From NCBI RefSeq assembly GCF_019355055.1, contig NZ_CP048411.1:3437501-3501500 (forward strand): a stretch of DNA of 64,000 nt, given 5' to 3'. The notes beneath the pieces were generated by a model. It was not told where the DNA came from and made no database searches. It saw nothing but the letters and a program-made list of their open reading frames with translations. This document shows, one piece after another, positions 10,301-18,046 of the stretch. How positions within the stretch are numbered: the first letter of the stretch is position 1; each line of letters opens with the position of its first letter. Source of the DNA: Pseudomonas sp. MTM4. Its GTDB lineage: Bacteria; Pseudomonadota; Gammaproteobacteria; Pseudomonadales; Pseudomonadaceae. Made by a program: the position numbers and the translations under genes.

Positions 10301-11547
10301 ACGGTATCGAAACCGCGGTTAAGCGCGCGGCCGCAGGCAAGCCCGAACAGGGCAACATCCGTCTGGATCTGACGCGCGAAGGCGGCGACATCGTTCTCTC
10401 GCTGAGCGACGATGGCGCGGGTATCAATCTGGAAGCCGTGCGACGCAAGGCGTTGGAGCGGGGCCTGATGGTGCCCGGTAATGATCTGTCGGACCATGAG
10501 ATCCTGCAGTTCATCCTCGAGGCAGGGTTCTCCACTGCCGAACAGGTAACGCAGATATCCGGCCGCGGTGTCGGCATGGACGTGGTGCACTCGGAAGTCA
10601 AACAGCTCGGCGGCTCCATGAGCATCGAGTCGACGCTTGGCAGTGGCACGCGCTTTCTGATCCGCCTGCCATTCACCGTATCGGTCAACCGGGCGCTGAT
10701 GGTGTATTCCGGCGAAGACCTTTATGCAATCCCGCTGAACACGATCGAGGGTATCGTGCGTGTGTCGCCATACGAGCTGGAGGCCTACTACCAGCCGGGC
10801 GCGTCGCGCTTCGAGTACGCAGGTCAGACATACGAGCTGCGTTATCTCGGCGAGCTGCTGAATAACGGACAGCGACCCAAGCTGGTTGGTCAGAGCCTGC
10901 CTCTCCCGGTGATTCTGGTGCGCTCGAACGAGCACAGCGTGGCGGTACAGGTCGATAGCCTCGCCGGCTCCCGCGAGATCGTGGTGAAGAGTCTTGGCCC
11001 GCAATTCGCCACGGTTCCGGGCATCTCCGGTGCGACCATTCTGGGTGATGGTCGCGTGGTGGTGATTCTCGACTTGCTCGCGACCATCCGTGTGTTGCAT
11101 GCGCATCTGCTCACGCAGCAACAACCGCTTCGGTTGCTGAGCAATGACGAGCCGGTCGAGACCGAAGTCGATCGACCGACGCTGGTCATGGTCGTCGACG
11201 ACTCGGTTACCGTGCGCAAGGTCACCAGCCGCTTGCTCGAGCGCAACGGCATGAACGTCATGACTGCCAAGGATGGTGTCGATGCGATCACGCAGCTGCA
11301 GGAACGCAAGCCGGACATCATGCTGCTGGACATCGAAATGCCGCGGATGGACGGTTTCGAAGTGGCGACCCTGGTGCGTCACGATGAGCAGCTGAAGGAT
11401 CTGCCGATCATCATGATTACCTCGCGAACCGGTGAAAAGCACAGGGATCGAGCAATGGGCATCGGTGTAAACGAGTATCTGGGCAAGCCGTATCAGGAAT
11501 CCCTGCTACTCGAGGCCATCCAGCAACTGGTCACGCGTCATGAGTGA
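4396..11547 (+). CDS. chpA: ChpA hybrid histidine kinase with eight phosphotransfer sites
   Basis: A giant CheA-type hybrid kinase of 2383 residues. Visible phosphotransfer sites are H49 (HQVHG), S478 (QSRGG), H793 and H944 (HTLKGS), T1086 (TTLGRG), H1262, H1497 and H1640 (HTLKGG). This gives six histidine sites, one serine and one threonine site, the composition known for P. aeruginosa ChpA. The dimerisation region starts near residue 1780, the ATPase N box (HMLRNAVDHG) is near 1960, a CheW domain follows, and a receiver with D2312 closes the protein. Proline- and acid-rich linkers join the modules, including a short alanine-glutamate repeat. The start MGDRHDYVALEW follows GCGGAG; an ATG seven codons upstream is an alternative. 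Confidence 0.97.
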   Translation: MGDRHDYVALEWVKGEIAETLKQARQALEAFVENPQDSTRMRFCLTYVHQVHGTLQMVEFYGAALLAEEMEQLASALLDERVASQTEALEVLMQAILQMPVYLDRIQSARRDLPMVVLPLLNDLRAARGEKLLSETSLFSPNMTVRAPALADEFLAQRQTADLPGLLRKLRQMLQVALVGVIRNQDLPTNLGYMARVFARLEMLCKDAPLGALWRVASGVVEGMASGAVVNGTTVRNLLRQVDKELKRLVAQGADGINQAAPDELTKNLLFYIAKAPTQSPRIQALKAEYSLDDALPDSTVVDEERAQLSGPDRGAMRSVVAALCEELVRVKDSLDLFVRSDRMGVTELGALQPPLKQIADTLAVLGFGQPRRIILDQIGVIESLMQGQQQPDDAALMDVAGALLYVEATLSGMVGGTPEERREESHLPTTDVAQIHQLVIREARTGLEQAKDAIIEFIASQWNHQHLARVPELLTQSRGGLAMVPLARAAALLDACNRYIQEQLLEPQAIPDWQSLDTLADAITSVEYYLERLSEDRGSQGDLILDVAEESLQTLGYPLREQSMPNTRDEFSREADLDLSDPLDEIEILLPEPAVDVLADEPSGQGDALIQASIDGQLSDVTWPAVDWSGEERAASAEDLAEPEVADLPGETAELASSPENIPDSNDLLVDEQTAGDSLGYGVEWSEAEMAELDIPEVILPELMEQPTVVEPALSMEDVMAAPVVSINPPAQNVPPSLLPPPEDEEPVDEDLLEVFIEEAAEVLETIDEHLPRWCVDTTDKGALGEVRRAFHTLKGSGRMVRALIIGELAWSVENLLNRVLDRSIDASEPVKKLVADVVALMPALVEEFAAKAQRQRDDVDRLAADAHALAKGQPIDPGPQGGVALDESPAPESAAKEMLDPQLLEIFRNEAEAHLGTLVDFLADCAQRLPQPVTDALQRALHTLKGSAHMAGILPVAEIATPLEKMVKEFKANLIPMDLAEAELLHAAEQLLRHGLENLERDPLAPIDGASEFITRVHAQHQARLDAASERGDNDQGEPRDPGMISLFLSEGMNILLDAEDLLQRWREHPAERQELTALLEELTTLGRGAQMADLPQIDALCQVLLNLYAVVQDGRLAISGRFFDDVEQAHEALVGMMDQVAAGLQVTGQPELVARLEELLAEAIDPHAYEIPADDMQVETAASPSAIESAAEHIAEAEAEAEAWPLDTSLVEDDLNEEMVDIFLDEAVDLLESAGGALERWLGTPTNQLALSALLRDLHTLKGGARMAEIRPIGDLAHELETLYEGLSDGRYVYADDLAALLQRSHDHLAVQLEQLQARRPMDAAAELIEHVRAYRQGVTPTFESGAFTCEEPVVTGVDQLPELPADGFLLSASEPADRTDATAGMDIGQVETEAPSDEAFAFEPEISDEDALQLAANELDPEQFETAEEQVPTEMAEPVKTAAESWEERDPELAEIFLEEGFDIIERAGASLQRWMEDVDNTYEVEALQRDLHTLKGGARMADIREIGDLAHELEYLYEGLCAGSYRASPSLFTLLQSCHDRLAAMLDAVRAYRELPSGLDLIETIRRFRANPEEQLSMPSSVALTSAQDAAEAEILDIFVEEADELLEEMESALGRWEATRDGVAPLADMMRVLHTLKGGARLAAQGRLGDMAHDLEHRLGEAQLQGESWTDSLFLDVQAGYDGLLKEVESMRSRLSSEPDVVFTEQMPEGVEEDQPQSSVIVLETPIVAASVQAPTTNAPAKVLPFVRKAEQAALDAASRRAPQELVKVPAELLEGLVNLAGETSIFRGRVEQQVSDVGFTLSEMEATIERVRDQLRRLDTETQAQILSRYQAEAERAGYDDFDPLEMDRHSQLQQLSRALFESASDLLDLKETLAARNRDAETLLLQQARVNTELQEGLMRTRMVPFDRLVPRLRRIVRQVAGELGKQVEFHVGNATGEMDRSVLERIVAPLEHMLRNAVDHGIETAVKRAAAGKPEQGNIRLDLTREGGDIVLSLSDDGAGINLEAVRRKALERGLMVPGNDLSDHEILQFILEAGFSTAEQVTQISGRGVGMDVVHSEVKQLGGSMSIESTLGSGTRFLIRLPFTVSVNRALMVYSGEDLYAIPLNTIEGIVRVSPYELEAYYQPGASRFEYAGQTYELRYLGELLNNGQRPKLVGQSLPLPVILVRSNEHSVAVQVDSLAGSREIVVKSLGPQFATVPGISGATILGDGRVVVILDLLATIRVLHAHLLTQQQPLRLLSNDEPVETEVDRPTLVMVVDDSVTVRKVTSRLLERNGMNVMTAKDGVDAITQLQERKPDIMLLDIEMPRMDGFEVATLVRHDEQLKDLPIIMITSRTGEKHRDRAMGIGVNEYLGKPYQESLLLEAIQQLVTRHE
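7986..8012 (+). repeat. GCCGAA hexanucleotide tandem tract inside chpA
   Basis: Four consecutive GCCGAA units plus a partial fifth encode an alternating Ala-Glu stretch in the linker before H1262. Gain or loss of a unit would keep the reading frame, so the linker length could vary between strains. Confidence 0.75.
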
Positions 11548-12592
11548 CGTTACCGCGGCACGCATCGGCGTGATCGCCGATACTTCGTTGCAGCGCCATG
11601 TGCTGCAGCAAGCCTTGAGTGCCAACGGATACCAAGTGGTGCTGAACAGCGATCCAGCACGGCTGGAAGATGCGGACCTGACAGCGGTGGAAGCCGATTT
11701 GTGGCTGGTTGATCTGGCGCAGACGGAAGATTCGCCGCTGGTCAACGCCCTGCTCGAGCGGGACAGTTGTCCAGTACTGTTCGGCGAAGGCCATGCGCCA
11801 GAGCGTCATTCCGAGCACTATCCGCGTTGGGAGCGGCGCTTGTTCGGCAAGCTGAAGCGACTTGTCGGTGATCCGTCGAGGGTCGTCGGCCCTCGTCTTG
11901 AAGGGCTGCGTGGGGATGCGGAGCGTCCCGCTTGCCTGGAATTACCCGCGGCCTTGGCAAATGCCAATCCGGTAGCGGGCCAACCGGCCCAAGAGGTCTG
12001 GTTGCTGGCGGCTTCGTTAGGTGGACCTGAGGCGGTAAAGGCCTTTCTCGATGCGCTACCGGCAGGCTTGCCCGTTGGTTTCGTCTACGCCCAGCACATC
12101 GAGGCCAGTTTCGAGTCGGCACTGTCGCAAGTAGTCGGACGGCACAGCCAATGGAGCGTCAACCAGAGCCGGCAGCGCGACTCGATTCGCTGCGGCGAAG
12201 TCGTGGTAGCGCCCATCGGTCAGGAAATGGGTTTCGACAGGGATGGCGCCATGCTGCTCAGTGGCCGTAGCTGGCCCGAGCCCTACAGCCCTTCCATCGA
12301 TCAGATGATGCTCAATCTGGCGCAGCAGTTCGGCAGCCGTTGCGGCGTGATCGCCTTTAGCGGCATGGGCAGCGATGGCAACGCCGCGGCGGCTTATGTA
12401 CTACGTCAGGGTGGCCGTGTCTGGACCCAGCGTGCCGATTCCTGCGTTTGCTCCAGCATGCCGGACAGCCTTCGCGAAGGCGGCTACAGCTCGTTCAGCG
12501 GCGACCCACGCGAACTGGCCCAAGCGCTGGTCAATCATTTTTTGCAGCAGGCTCGCCCGCCCGTTGCGGCTTTGCAAATGGATAACTTATGA
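11540..12592 (+). CDS. chpB: ChpB, CheB-type methylesterase
   Basis: A 350-residue protein-glutamate methylesterase, the counterpart of PilK for resetting PilJ. The C-terminal catalytic domain has S159 (ASLGG), H186 (QHIEAS) and D279 (GMGSDG), the CheB triad in the right order and spacing. The N-terminal 130 residues look like a degenerate receiver without the usual acceptor-aspartate context. The start overlaps the end of chpA by eight bases and the stop overlaps chpC in an ATGA, so the three genes are translationally coupled. Length agrees with the P. aeruginosa protein as remembered (about 340 residues). Confidence 0.95.
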   Translation: MSDVTAARIGVIADTSLQRHVLQQALSANGYQVVLNSDPARLEDADLTAVEADLWLVDLAQTEDSPLVNALLERDSCPVLFGEGHAPERHSEHYPRWERRLFGKLKRLVGDPSRVVGPRLEGLRGDAERPACLELPAALANANPVAGQPAQEVWLLAASLGGPEAVKAFLDALPAGLPVGFVYAQHIEASFESALSQVVGRHSQWSVNQSRQRDSIRCGEVVVAPIGQEMGFDRDGAMLLSGRSWPEPYSPSIDQMMLNLAQQFGSRCGVIAFSGMGSDGNAAAAYVLRQGGRVWTQRADSCVCSSMPDSLREGGYSSFSGDPRELAQALVNHFLQQARPPVAALQMDNL

Positions 12593-13059
12593 GTCAATCC
12601 GCTATCGCTCAGGATACGCCCGCCAGCATCACCGGTCTTTTGGTGCCACTGGCCGACCGGACGCTACTGTTACCTAACGTCGCCGTTGCCGAGCTGATCC
12701 CTTATCGCGCGCCGCAGCCAGCCCAGGACGCCCCGGCCTGGTTTCTCGGACAGGTGTCGTGGCGAGATTTGACTCTGCCGCTACTATCGTTCGAGGCGGC
12801 GTCCGATGGCCAACCGGAAACGGGATCGCGGGCTCGGGTGGCGGTACTCAACGCCGTGGGCGGACGTGATCATGTGAGATTCATTGCGTTGCTGGTGCAG
12901 GGCATCCCTCGCTCGGTCAAGGTTGACCCGAGCCTGGCGCGTTCGGACATCGTGCCGGCTCCGCTGGAGCTGGACGTGGTGAACCTCGGCGACGTACAGG
13001 CGAGAATTCCGGACCTGGTCGCGCTGGAGCAGAAGCTGGCTGATGCGGGGTTGGTCTGA
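12589..13059 (+). CDS. chpC: ChpC, CheW-like protein
   Basis: A 156-residue CheW-domain protein and the last gene of the Pil-Chp operon. The adaptor fold is recognisable from the N-terminal strand segment (GLLVPLADRTLLLPNVAVAE) and a QVSWRDLTLPLLSFEA segment corresponding to the CheW core. In P. aeruginosa ChpC is a second linker that feeds additional receptors into ChpA. It starts in the ATGA overlap with chpB. No terminator is obvious after it; the 73-base gap to the convergent rsmE contains AGCTT-type repeat sequence. Confidence 0.92.
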   Translation: MSQSAIAQDTPASITGLLVPLADRTLLLPNVAVAELIPYRAPQPAQDAPAWFLGQVSWRDLTLPLLSFEAASDGQPETGSRARVAVLNAVGGRDHVRFIALLVQGIPRSVKVDPSLARSDIVPAPLELDVVNLGDVQARIPDLVALEQKLADAGLV

Positions 13060-13077
13060 CGCTATAAAAGCAGCGGT

Positions 13078-13134
13078 GAGCTTCAAGCCGTGAGCTTCAA
13101 GTAGATGGCGCTGAACAGCTTGCAGCTGCAGCTT
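13078..13134. repeat. AGCTT-type degenerate repeats between chpC and rsmE
   Basis: Repeated AGCTTCAAG and CAGCTTGCAGCTGCAGCTT units fill the gap between two convergent genes. The same motif style recurs at 25.6, 43.1 and 56.8 kb. No clean inverted arms are seen here. Confidence 0.6.
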
Positions 13135-13849
13135 AAAAATCCCCCCACAACTGCTGCGCTACGCTCAGGGCGACGACAGGTGCGGTTTCGGTGCGCAGCA
13201 CGCGAGGGCCGAGGCGGGCAGGATGGAACCCGGCGGCGCGCGCCTGCTCGACTTCCGTATCGCTCAGTCCACCTTCAGGGCCGATCAGAAATGCCAGAGA
13301 GCCTGGTTGTTCATGGCGTGCCAGTGGTTCGGCGACAGGATGCAGGACCAGCTTCAGCTCGGCCTCCACGGCGAGCCATTGCGCAAGTGGCGCGGGTGGA
13401 TGGATCACTGGAATGACCGAGCGCCCACACTGCTCGCAAGCGCTGATGGCGACTTGGTGCCAATGAGCCAGGCGCTTGTCGGCCCGCTCATCCTTCAGCC
13501 GCACTTCGCAGCGCTCGCTGACAATAGGGGTGATTTCCGCAACGCCCAGCTCAATGGCCTTCTGGATCGCCCAGTCCATCCGCTCTCCACGCGACAGGCC
13601 TTGACCAAGGTGAATTCGCAGTCGCGATTCGGGCAGACCGACGAGTTGTTCATGCAGCTCTACCCGCACCTGCTTCTTGCCAACCTCGACTAGTTCGCCT
13701 TGATACTCCCGGCCGCTGCCGTCGAATAATTGCACGGCCGCGCCCGGCGAGAGGCGCAGCACTCGACCGATGTAATGGGCCTGGGCCTCGGGCAGTTCGT
13801 GCTGGCCGAGGGAGAGCGGGGTGTCGACGAAGAAGCGGGATAGGCGCAT
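13133..13849 (-). CDS. rsmE: RsmE, 16S rRNA m3U1498 methyltransferase
   Basis: A 238-residue SPOUT-family RNA methyltransferase that methylates N3 of U1498 in 16S rRNA using SAM. An N-terminal PUA-like domain (MRLSRFFVDTPLSL to about residue 70) precedes the knotted catalytic domain with the family motif LIGPEGGLSDTEVEQA and a C-terminal LGPRVLRTETA segment. The start MRLSRFFVD is chosen by homology; an ATG seven codons upstream is possible but gives an unusual N-terminus. It lies convergent to chpC and downstream of bioA on the same strand, the same order as in P. aeruginosa. Confidence 0.95.
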   Translation of the reverse strand: MRLSRFFVDTPLSLGQHELPEAQAHYIGRVLRLSPGAAVQLFDGSGREYQGELVEVGKKQVRVELHEQLVGLPESRLRIHLGQGLSRGERMDWAIQKAIELGVAEITPIVSERCEVRLKDERADKRLAHWHQVAISACEQCGRSVIPVIHPPAPLAQWLAVEAELKLVLHPVAEPLARHEQPGSLAFLIGPEGGLSDTEVEQARAAGFHPARLGPRVLRTETAPVVALSVAQQLWGDF

Positions 13850-13935
13850 GAGAGCAGCTGCGAGCGGCAAGTTGGGACCGGCAAGTTTAAAGCATCTACC
13901 GTCCTGCTAGCAGTGCTTGGCTTGCCACCCGGGCG

Positions 13936-15342
13936 TCAGCCCGGATCGTGAAAGTTCGCAGGAGCGCCGGGCGCCACGGCTACGGTGACCGAGGCCCGGG
14001 TGGCTATGTCGATGCCCTCGGTGGCGACTTCGGCGAGAAAGTCGATCTGCTCTTCGGTGATAGTGTAGGGCGGCAGGAAGTACACGACGCTACCGAGTGG
14101 GCGCAGCAGGGCGCCGCGCTGCAGCGCATGCTGGTAGACCTTGAGGCCGCGCCGTTCCTGCCACGGATAGGGCGTCTTGCTGGCTTTGTCGGCGACCATC
14201 TCGATAGCGACGGCCATACCGGTCTGTCTGACTTCAGCAACCTGCGGGTGATCGGCCAGGTGCGCGGTGGCCGTTGCCATGCGCGCCGCCAGCGTTTTGT
14301 TCGCTTCGATCACCCGGTCCTGCTCGAATATATCCAGCGTCGCCAGCGCCGCAGCGCAAGCCAGTGGGTTGCCGGTGTAGGTATGCGAATGGAGGAAGGC
14401 GCGCAACGTCGAGTAATCATCGTAGAACGCCTGATATAGCTTGTCGGTGGTCAGCACGGCGGCCATCGGCAGGTAGCCGCCAGTGAGCGCCTTGGACAGG
14501 CACAAGAAGTCGGGCGTGATGCCGGCCTGTTCGCAGGCGAACATGGTTCCGGTGCGTCCGAAGCCGACGGCGATCTCATCGTGGATCAGGTGCACATCGT
14601 AGCGATCGCAGGCTTCGCGCAGCAGCTGCAGATAGACCGGATGGTACATGCGCATGCCGCCCGCGCCCTGGATCAGCGGCTCGACGATCACCGCCGCGAT
14701 TTCACGGTGATGATCGGCCAGGGTCTGCTCCATGTGCGCGAACATATTGCGCGAATGTTCTTCCCAGTGCATGCCATCGGGACGCAGATAGCAGTCGGGG
14801 CTTGGCACCTTGAAGGTGTCCAGCAGCAGCGGTTTGTAAGTGTCGGTGAACAGCGCGACGTCGCCCACGGACATCGCCGCGACGGTTTCGCCGTGGTAAC
14901 TGTTGGTCAGGGTGACGAAGCGCTGTTTGTTCGGCTGCCCACTGTTGCGCCAGTAGTGAAAGCTCATCTTGAGCGCAACCTCGATACCGGTCGAGCCGTT
15001 GTCGGTGTAGAACACTCGATCGAGACCTGGCGGCGTAATCTGTACCAGGCGCTCGGACAGTTCGACCACCGGTTGATGGCTGAACCCGGCGAGCATCACG
15101 TGCTCCAACTGGTCGAGCTGATCCTTGATGCGCTGATTGATGCGCTGGTTGGCGTGGCCGAACACGTTGACCCACCAGGAGCTGACCGCGTCGAGGTAGC
15201 GCTTGCCGTCGAAATCTTCCAGCCAGACGCCATCGCCGCGCCGGATCGGAATCAGGGGCAGCTGTTCGTGATCCTTCATCTGGGTGCAGGGGTGCCAGAG
15301 AACGGCAAGGTCGCGCTGCATCCAGCTGTCGTTCAGGCTCAT
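13936..15342 (-). CDS. bioA: BioA, adenosylmethionine-8-amino-7-oxononanoate aminotransferase
   Basis: A 468-residue class III PLP aminotransferase that makes 7,8-diaminopelargonate in biotin synthesis, with SAM as amino donor. Visible family marks are WHPCTQMKDHE near the N-terminus, the SSWWVN substrate segment, the DEIAVGFGRTG motif and the PLP lysine in LSKALTGGYLP. The second of two adjacent ATG codons is chosen because it sits six bases after GAGGA. The other biotin genes are not nearby. The stop codon is inside a CCGGGC/GCCCGG hairpin without a T tail. It is probably co-directional with rsmE. Confidence 0.95.
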   Translation of the reverse strand: MSLNDSWMQRDLAVLWHPCTQMKDHEQLPLIPIRRGDGVWLEDFDGKRYLDAVSSWWVNVFGHANQRINQRIKDQLDQLEHVMLAGFSHQPVVELSERLVQITPPGLDRVFYTDNGSTGIEVALKMSFHYWRNSGQPNKQRFVTLTNSYHGETVAAMSVGDVALFTDTYKPLLLDTFKVPSPDCYLRPDGMHWEEHSRNMFAHMEQTLADHHREIAAVIVEPLIQGAGGMRMYHPVYLQLLREACDRYDVHLIHDEIAVGFGRTGTMFACEQAGITPDFLCLSKALTGGYLPMAAVLTTDKLYQAFYDDYSTLRAFLHSHTYTGNPLACAAALATLDIFEQDRVIEANKTLAARMATATAHLADHPQVAEVRQTGMAVAIEMVADKASKTPYPWQERRGLKVYQHALQRGALLRPLGSVVYFLPPYTITEEQIDFLAEVATEGIDIATRASVTVAVAPGAPANFHDPG

Positions 15343-15509
15343 CATCGTTCCTCGTACAGGTGAGACGGCGCAGCCTAGCAGAAGTAATGCCGGCTTTAGG
15401 GAGGCGGACGGAAACATCAACCTGTTCGATATTTTGCAACGAAAAAATACGCTCTACTTCGATCGGTTACTCGTTAGGCTTGCCTCACCTCAATTCCGGA
15501 GACCCGTCG

Positions 15510-16064
15510 ATGCAATGGCGAAACTCATCCACCAACTATGGCCTCGTCAGCATCCTGCTGCATTGGCTGGTTGCGATTGCCATGGTTGGCTTGTTCGCGT
15601 TGGGTTACTGGATGGTCGGGCTGACCTATTACAGCAGCTGGTACCGCACGGCTCCGGATATTCACAAAAGTGTCGGACTATTGCTGCTTGCTCTGATGGT
15701 GGTTCGGGTCGCCTGGCGATTCGTCAGCGACGGTCCCGCTCCGTTGCAGAGCCACGGTCGTATGACACGTCTTGCGACGAAGGTGGGACATGGCGTCCTC
15801 TATATCGGTTTGTTCGCCCTGATGATCTCCGGTTACCTGATTTCCACTGCCGATGGGCGACCAATCGGGGTGTTCGGTTGGTTCGAGGTGCCCGCGCTGA
15901 TCACTTCGATTCCGAAACAGGAGGATATCGCCGGCCTGGTTCATGAATATCTGGCCTGGGGCCTGCTGATCTTTGCCGGTCTGCATGCCCTGGCGGCACT
16001 CAAGCACCACTTCATCGATCGCGATCCGACTCTGAAACGGATGTTCGGCCGCGCCGATGACTAA
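15510..16064 (+). CDS. Cytochrome b561 family protein
   Basis: A 184-residue integral membrane di-haem cytochrome of the bacterial b561 (CybB) type. Four hydrophobic helices are visible, with candidate haem-ligand histidines in ILLHW, DIHKSVG, VHEYLAW and the C-terminal [15 protein letters not shown] signature. Members transfer electrons between quinol and periplasmic acceptors. The start [11 protein letters not shown] follows CCGGAGA; the longer open frame upstream is not supported. The stop is 22 bases before yceI, so the pair is likely co-transcribed, a common partnership in Pseudomonas. The electron-transfer partner is not established. Confidence 0.9.
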   Translation: MQWRNSSTNYGLVSILLHWLVAIAMVGLFALGYWMVGLTYYSSWYRTAPDIHKSVGLLLLALMVVRVAWRFVSDGPAPLQSHGRMTRLATKVGHGVLYIGLFALMISGYLISTADGRPIGVFGWFEVPALITSIPKQEDIAGLVHEYLAWGLLIFAGLHALAALKHHFIDRDPTLKRMFGRADD

Positions 16065-16086
16065 TCTCACTCAAAGGAAAATTCCT

Positions 16087-16662
16087 ATGCTCAAGAAAAC
16101 CTTTGCTGCACTTACCCTGGGTTCGATGCTTTTCGCCGGACAGGCGATGGCCGCCGACTATGTGATCGATAAGGAAGGCCAGCATGCCTTCGTCAATTTC
16201 AAAATCAGCCACCTTGGCTACAGCTGGCTGTGGGGCACCTTCAAGGATTTCGAGGGCAGCTTCAGCTTCGATGCCGCGCAGCCGGAAGCCAGCAAGGTCG
16301 AGGTGACTCTGCAGACCGACAGTGTCGACTCGAACCATGCCGAGCGTGACAAGCACCTGCGCAGCGAGGACTTCCTCAATGTCTCCGAGCACCCGACCGC
16401 GACCTTCGAGTCCACTTCGGTGAAGCCGACTGGCGAAGGTACTGCCGATATCACGGGCGACCTGACTCTTAATGGCGTGACCAAGCCGGTCGTGATCTCT
16501 GCCAAGTTCATTGGTGAAGGTAAGGATCCATGGGGCGGCTATCGCGCCGGTTTCGAAGGCACCACGACCTTGAAACTGAAAGATTTCGACATCAAGATGG
16601 ACTTGGGTCCGGCATCGCAGACCGTGGATCTGATCATCTCGGTCGAAGGTGTTCGTCAGTAA
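16087..16662 (+). CDS. YceI family periplasmic protein
   Basis: A 191-residue exported protein with a clear signal peptide ([19 protein letters not shown], cleavage after AMA) and a lipocalin-like YceI barrel that in structures binds polyisoprenoid or other amphiphilic ligands. Typical segments are [18 protein letters not shown] near the mature N-terminus, [10 protein letters not shown] in the middle and the [12 protein letters not shown] strand. The ATG is preceded by AAAGGA; an upstream in-frame ATG overlapping the b561 stop is less likely. In P. aeruginosa the equivalent position is held by PasP (PA0423). A strong terminator follows directly. Confidence 0.92.
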   Translation: MLKKTFAALTLGSMLFAGQAMAADYVIDKEGQHAFVNFKISHLGYSWLWGTFKDFEGSFSFDAAQPEASKVEVTLQTDSVDSNHAERDKHLRSEDFLNVSEHPTATFESTSVKPTGEGTADITGDLTLNGVTKPVVISAKFIGEGKDPWGGYRAGFEGTTTLKLKDFDIKMDLGPASQTVDLIISVEGVRQ

Positions 16663-16681
16663 TAGAACACGTGTAAAACCA

Positions 16682-16706
16682 CGCCGGCGCAAGCCGGCGT
16701 TTTGCT
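16682..16706 (+). terminator. Intrinsic terminator after yceI
   Basis: CGCCGG and CCGGCG arms around a GCAA-centred loop followed by a T-rich tail (TTTTGCTTTT). It separates the b561-yceI pair from the efflux operon. Confidence 0.85.
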
Positions 16707-16790
16707 TTTCGGCCAGCGGGCGGGGCGGCTGGAAGCAGGTTGCAGTTGGCTTGTATGGGCTGCTGTAGCCGGGTTAAAGCACTATCGGCT

Positions 16791-16821
16791 ATTTACAAAC
16801 AGTCGTGCATGTAAGTATATT
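16791..16821 (+). promoter_or_regulatory. TtgR-type operator overlapping the efflux-pump promoter
   Basis: TTTACA (16792-16797) and TATATT (16816-16821) form a -35/-10 pair with an 18-base spacer. The same bases contain the inverted TTAC...GTAA elements (16793-16796 and 16811-16814). The stretch TTTACAAAC plus ATGTAAGTATATT closely resembles the P. putida TtgR operator in front of ttgABC as I remember it. Inference: the pump is repressed by a TetR-type TtgR-like protein. No such gene lies next to the operator in this window. Confidence 0.75.
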
Positions 16822-16894
16822 CGCCGCATTCTGCCATCATTATCTGGCCCAGGGGCGTCCGCTTTCCTGGTTTGCCTGTTCAACGAGGTTCCCA

Positions 16895-18022
16895 ATGTCC
16901 ATCAAGTCGGCCAGCGCTGCATTGATCTCTCTTTTCGCCGTGGCAACACTGCTCGTAGGCTGCCAGGACGAACAGGCAGCGGTACCTGCCGCGCAGGAGA
17001 CGCCTCAAGTCGGAGTGGTGACGCTTGAGGCCGAGTCTTTTGCGCTGACTACCGAGCTGCCCGGTCGGGCTCAACCCTATCGCATCGCTGAGGTCCGGCC
17101 TCAGGTAGATGGGATCATTCAGAAGCGCTTGTTCACCGAGGGCCGTGACGTCAAGGCCGGACAGCAGCTCTACCAGATCGATGATTCGGTTTATCAGGCT
17201 GCATACAAGAGCGCCCAGGCCAGCCTGGCCTCTGCCAAGTCGCTATCCGATCGCTACGCGTTGCTGGTCGAAGAGCAAGCGGTGAGCAAGCAGGCTTACG
17301 ACGAGGCGCGGGCGACCAGCCTGCAAGCCGAAGCCAATCTGGAGCAGGCACGCATCAATCTGCGCTATACCAAGGTGCTGGCGCCGATTTCGGGACGCAT
17401 AGGCCGCTCGGCTGTAACTGAGGGTGCGCTGGTGAATAATGGCCAGGCTCAGGAGATGGCGATCATCCAGCAACTGGATCCAATCTATGTCGATGTGACC
17501 CAGCCGGCCCGGGAACTGCTCAATCTGCGTCGCGATCTTGCGGAAGGCCGCTTGGAAAAAGCCGGTGAGAACGCCGCCAAGGTGACGCTGACTCTGGAAG
17601 ACGGCACCGAGTACAGCCACGAAGGCACGCTCGAATTTTCTGAAGTATCCGTGGATGCCGGCACCGGTTCCGTGGTGCTTCGCGCCGTGTTCCCAAACCC
17701 CGACAAAGTGCTGCTGCCCGGCATGTTCGTTCATGCGCAACTGGTCGCCGGGGTGAAAAGCGAAGCCATCCTGGCGCCGCAGCAGGGCATTACCCGTACG
17801 CCTAATGGCAATGCGACGGCACTGGTCGTCAACGCGGAGAACAAGGTCGAGCTCCGCCAGGTCGTGGCTTCTCGTACCGTTGGTAATCGCTGGCTGATCA
17901 ATGAAGGGTTGAATGCCGGAGATCGCCTGATCACCGAGGGGCTGCAGTTCATTCAGCCTGGTATCGAAGTCAAGGCCGTGCCGGCTTCAAACGTTGCGTC
18001 TGCCCAGCCACAAGCCCAGTAA
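16895..18022 (+). CDS. mexA: RND efflux periplasmic adaptor (MexA/TtgA type)
   Basis: A 375-residue membrane-fusion protein that bridges the inner-membrane pump and the outer-membrane channel. A lipoprotein signal with lipobox LLVGC tethers it to the inner membrane. The order of domains is a beta-barrel strand, lipoyl half (RPQVDGIIQKRLFTEG), alpha-helical hairpin (about residues 95-150), second lipoyl half (KVLAPISGRIGRS) and the barrel and membrane-proximal domains. The start is the ATG after AACGAGG; the longer frame begins inside the promoter. It is first in a three-gene operon, 24 bases before the pump gene. The locus position matches mexAB-oprM, but the operator matches ttgABC. Confidence 0.93.
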   Translation: MSIKSASAALISLFAVATLLVGCQDEQAAVPAAQETPQVGVVTLEAESFALTTELPGRAQPYRIAEVRPQVDGIIQKRLFTEGRDVKAGQQLYQIDDSVYQAAYKSAQASLASAKSLSDRYALLVEEQAVSKQAYDEARATSLQAEANLEQARINLRYTKVLAPISGRIGRSAVTEGALVNNGQAQEMAIIQQLDPIYVDVTQPARELLNLRRDLAEGRLEKAGENAAKVTLTLEDGTEYSHEGTLEFSEVSVDAGTGSVVLRAVFPNPDKVLLPGMFVHAQLVAGVKSEAILAPQQGITRTPNGNATALVVNAENKVELRQVVASRTVGNRWLINEGLNAGDRLITEGLQFIQPGIEVKAVPASNVASAQPQAQ

Positions 18023-18046
18023 GGCTGAGCCAAGGATTATCACCTA

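Noticed and set aside
14581..15363. 260-codon open frame opposite bioA
   Set aside because: Antisense shadow; no ribosome binding site or recognisable domain, while BioA motifs are complete on the minus strand.
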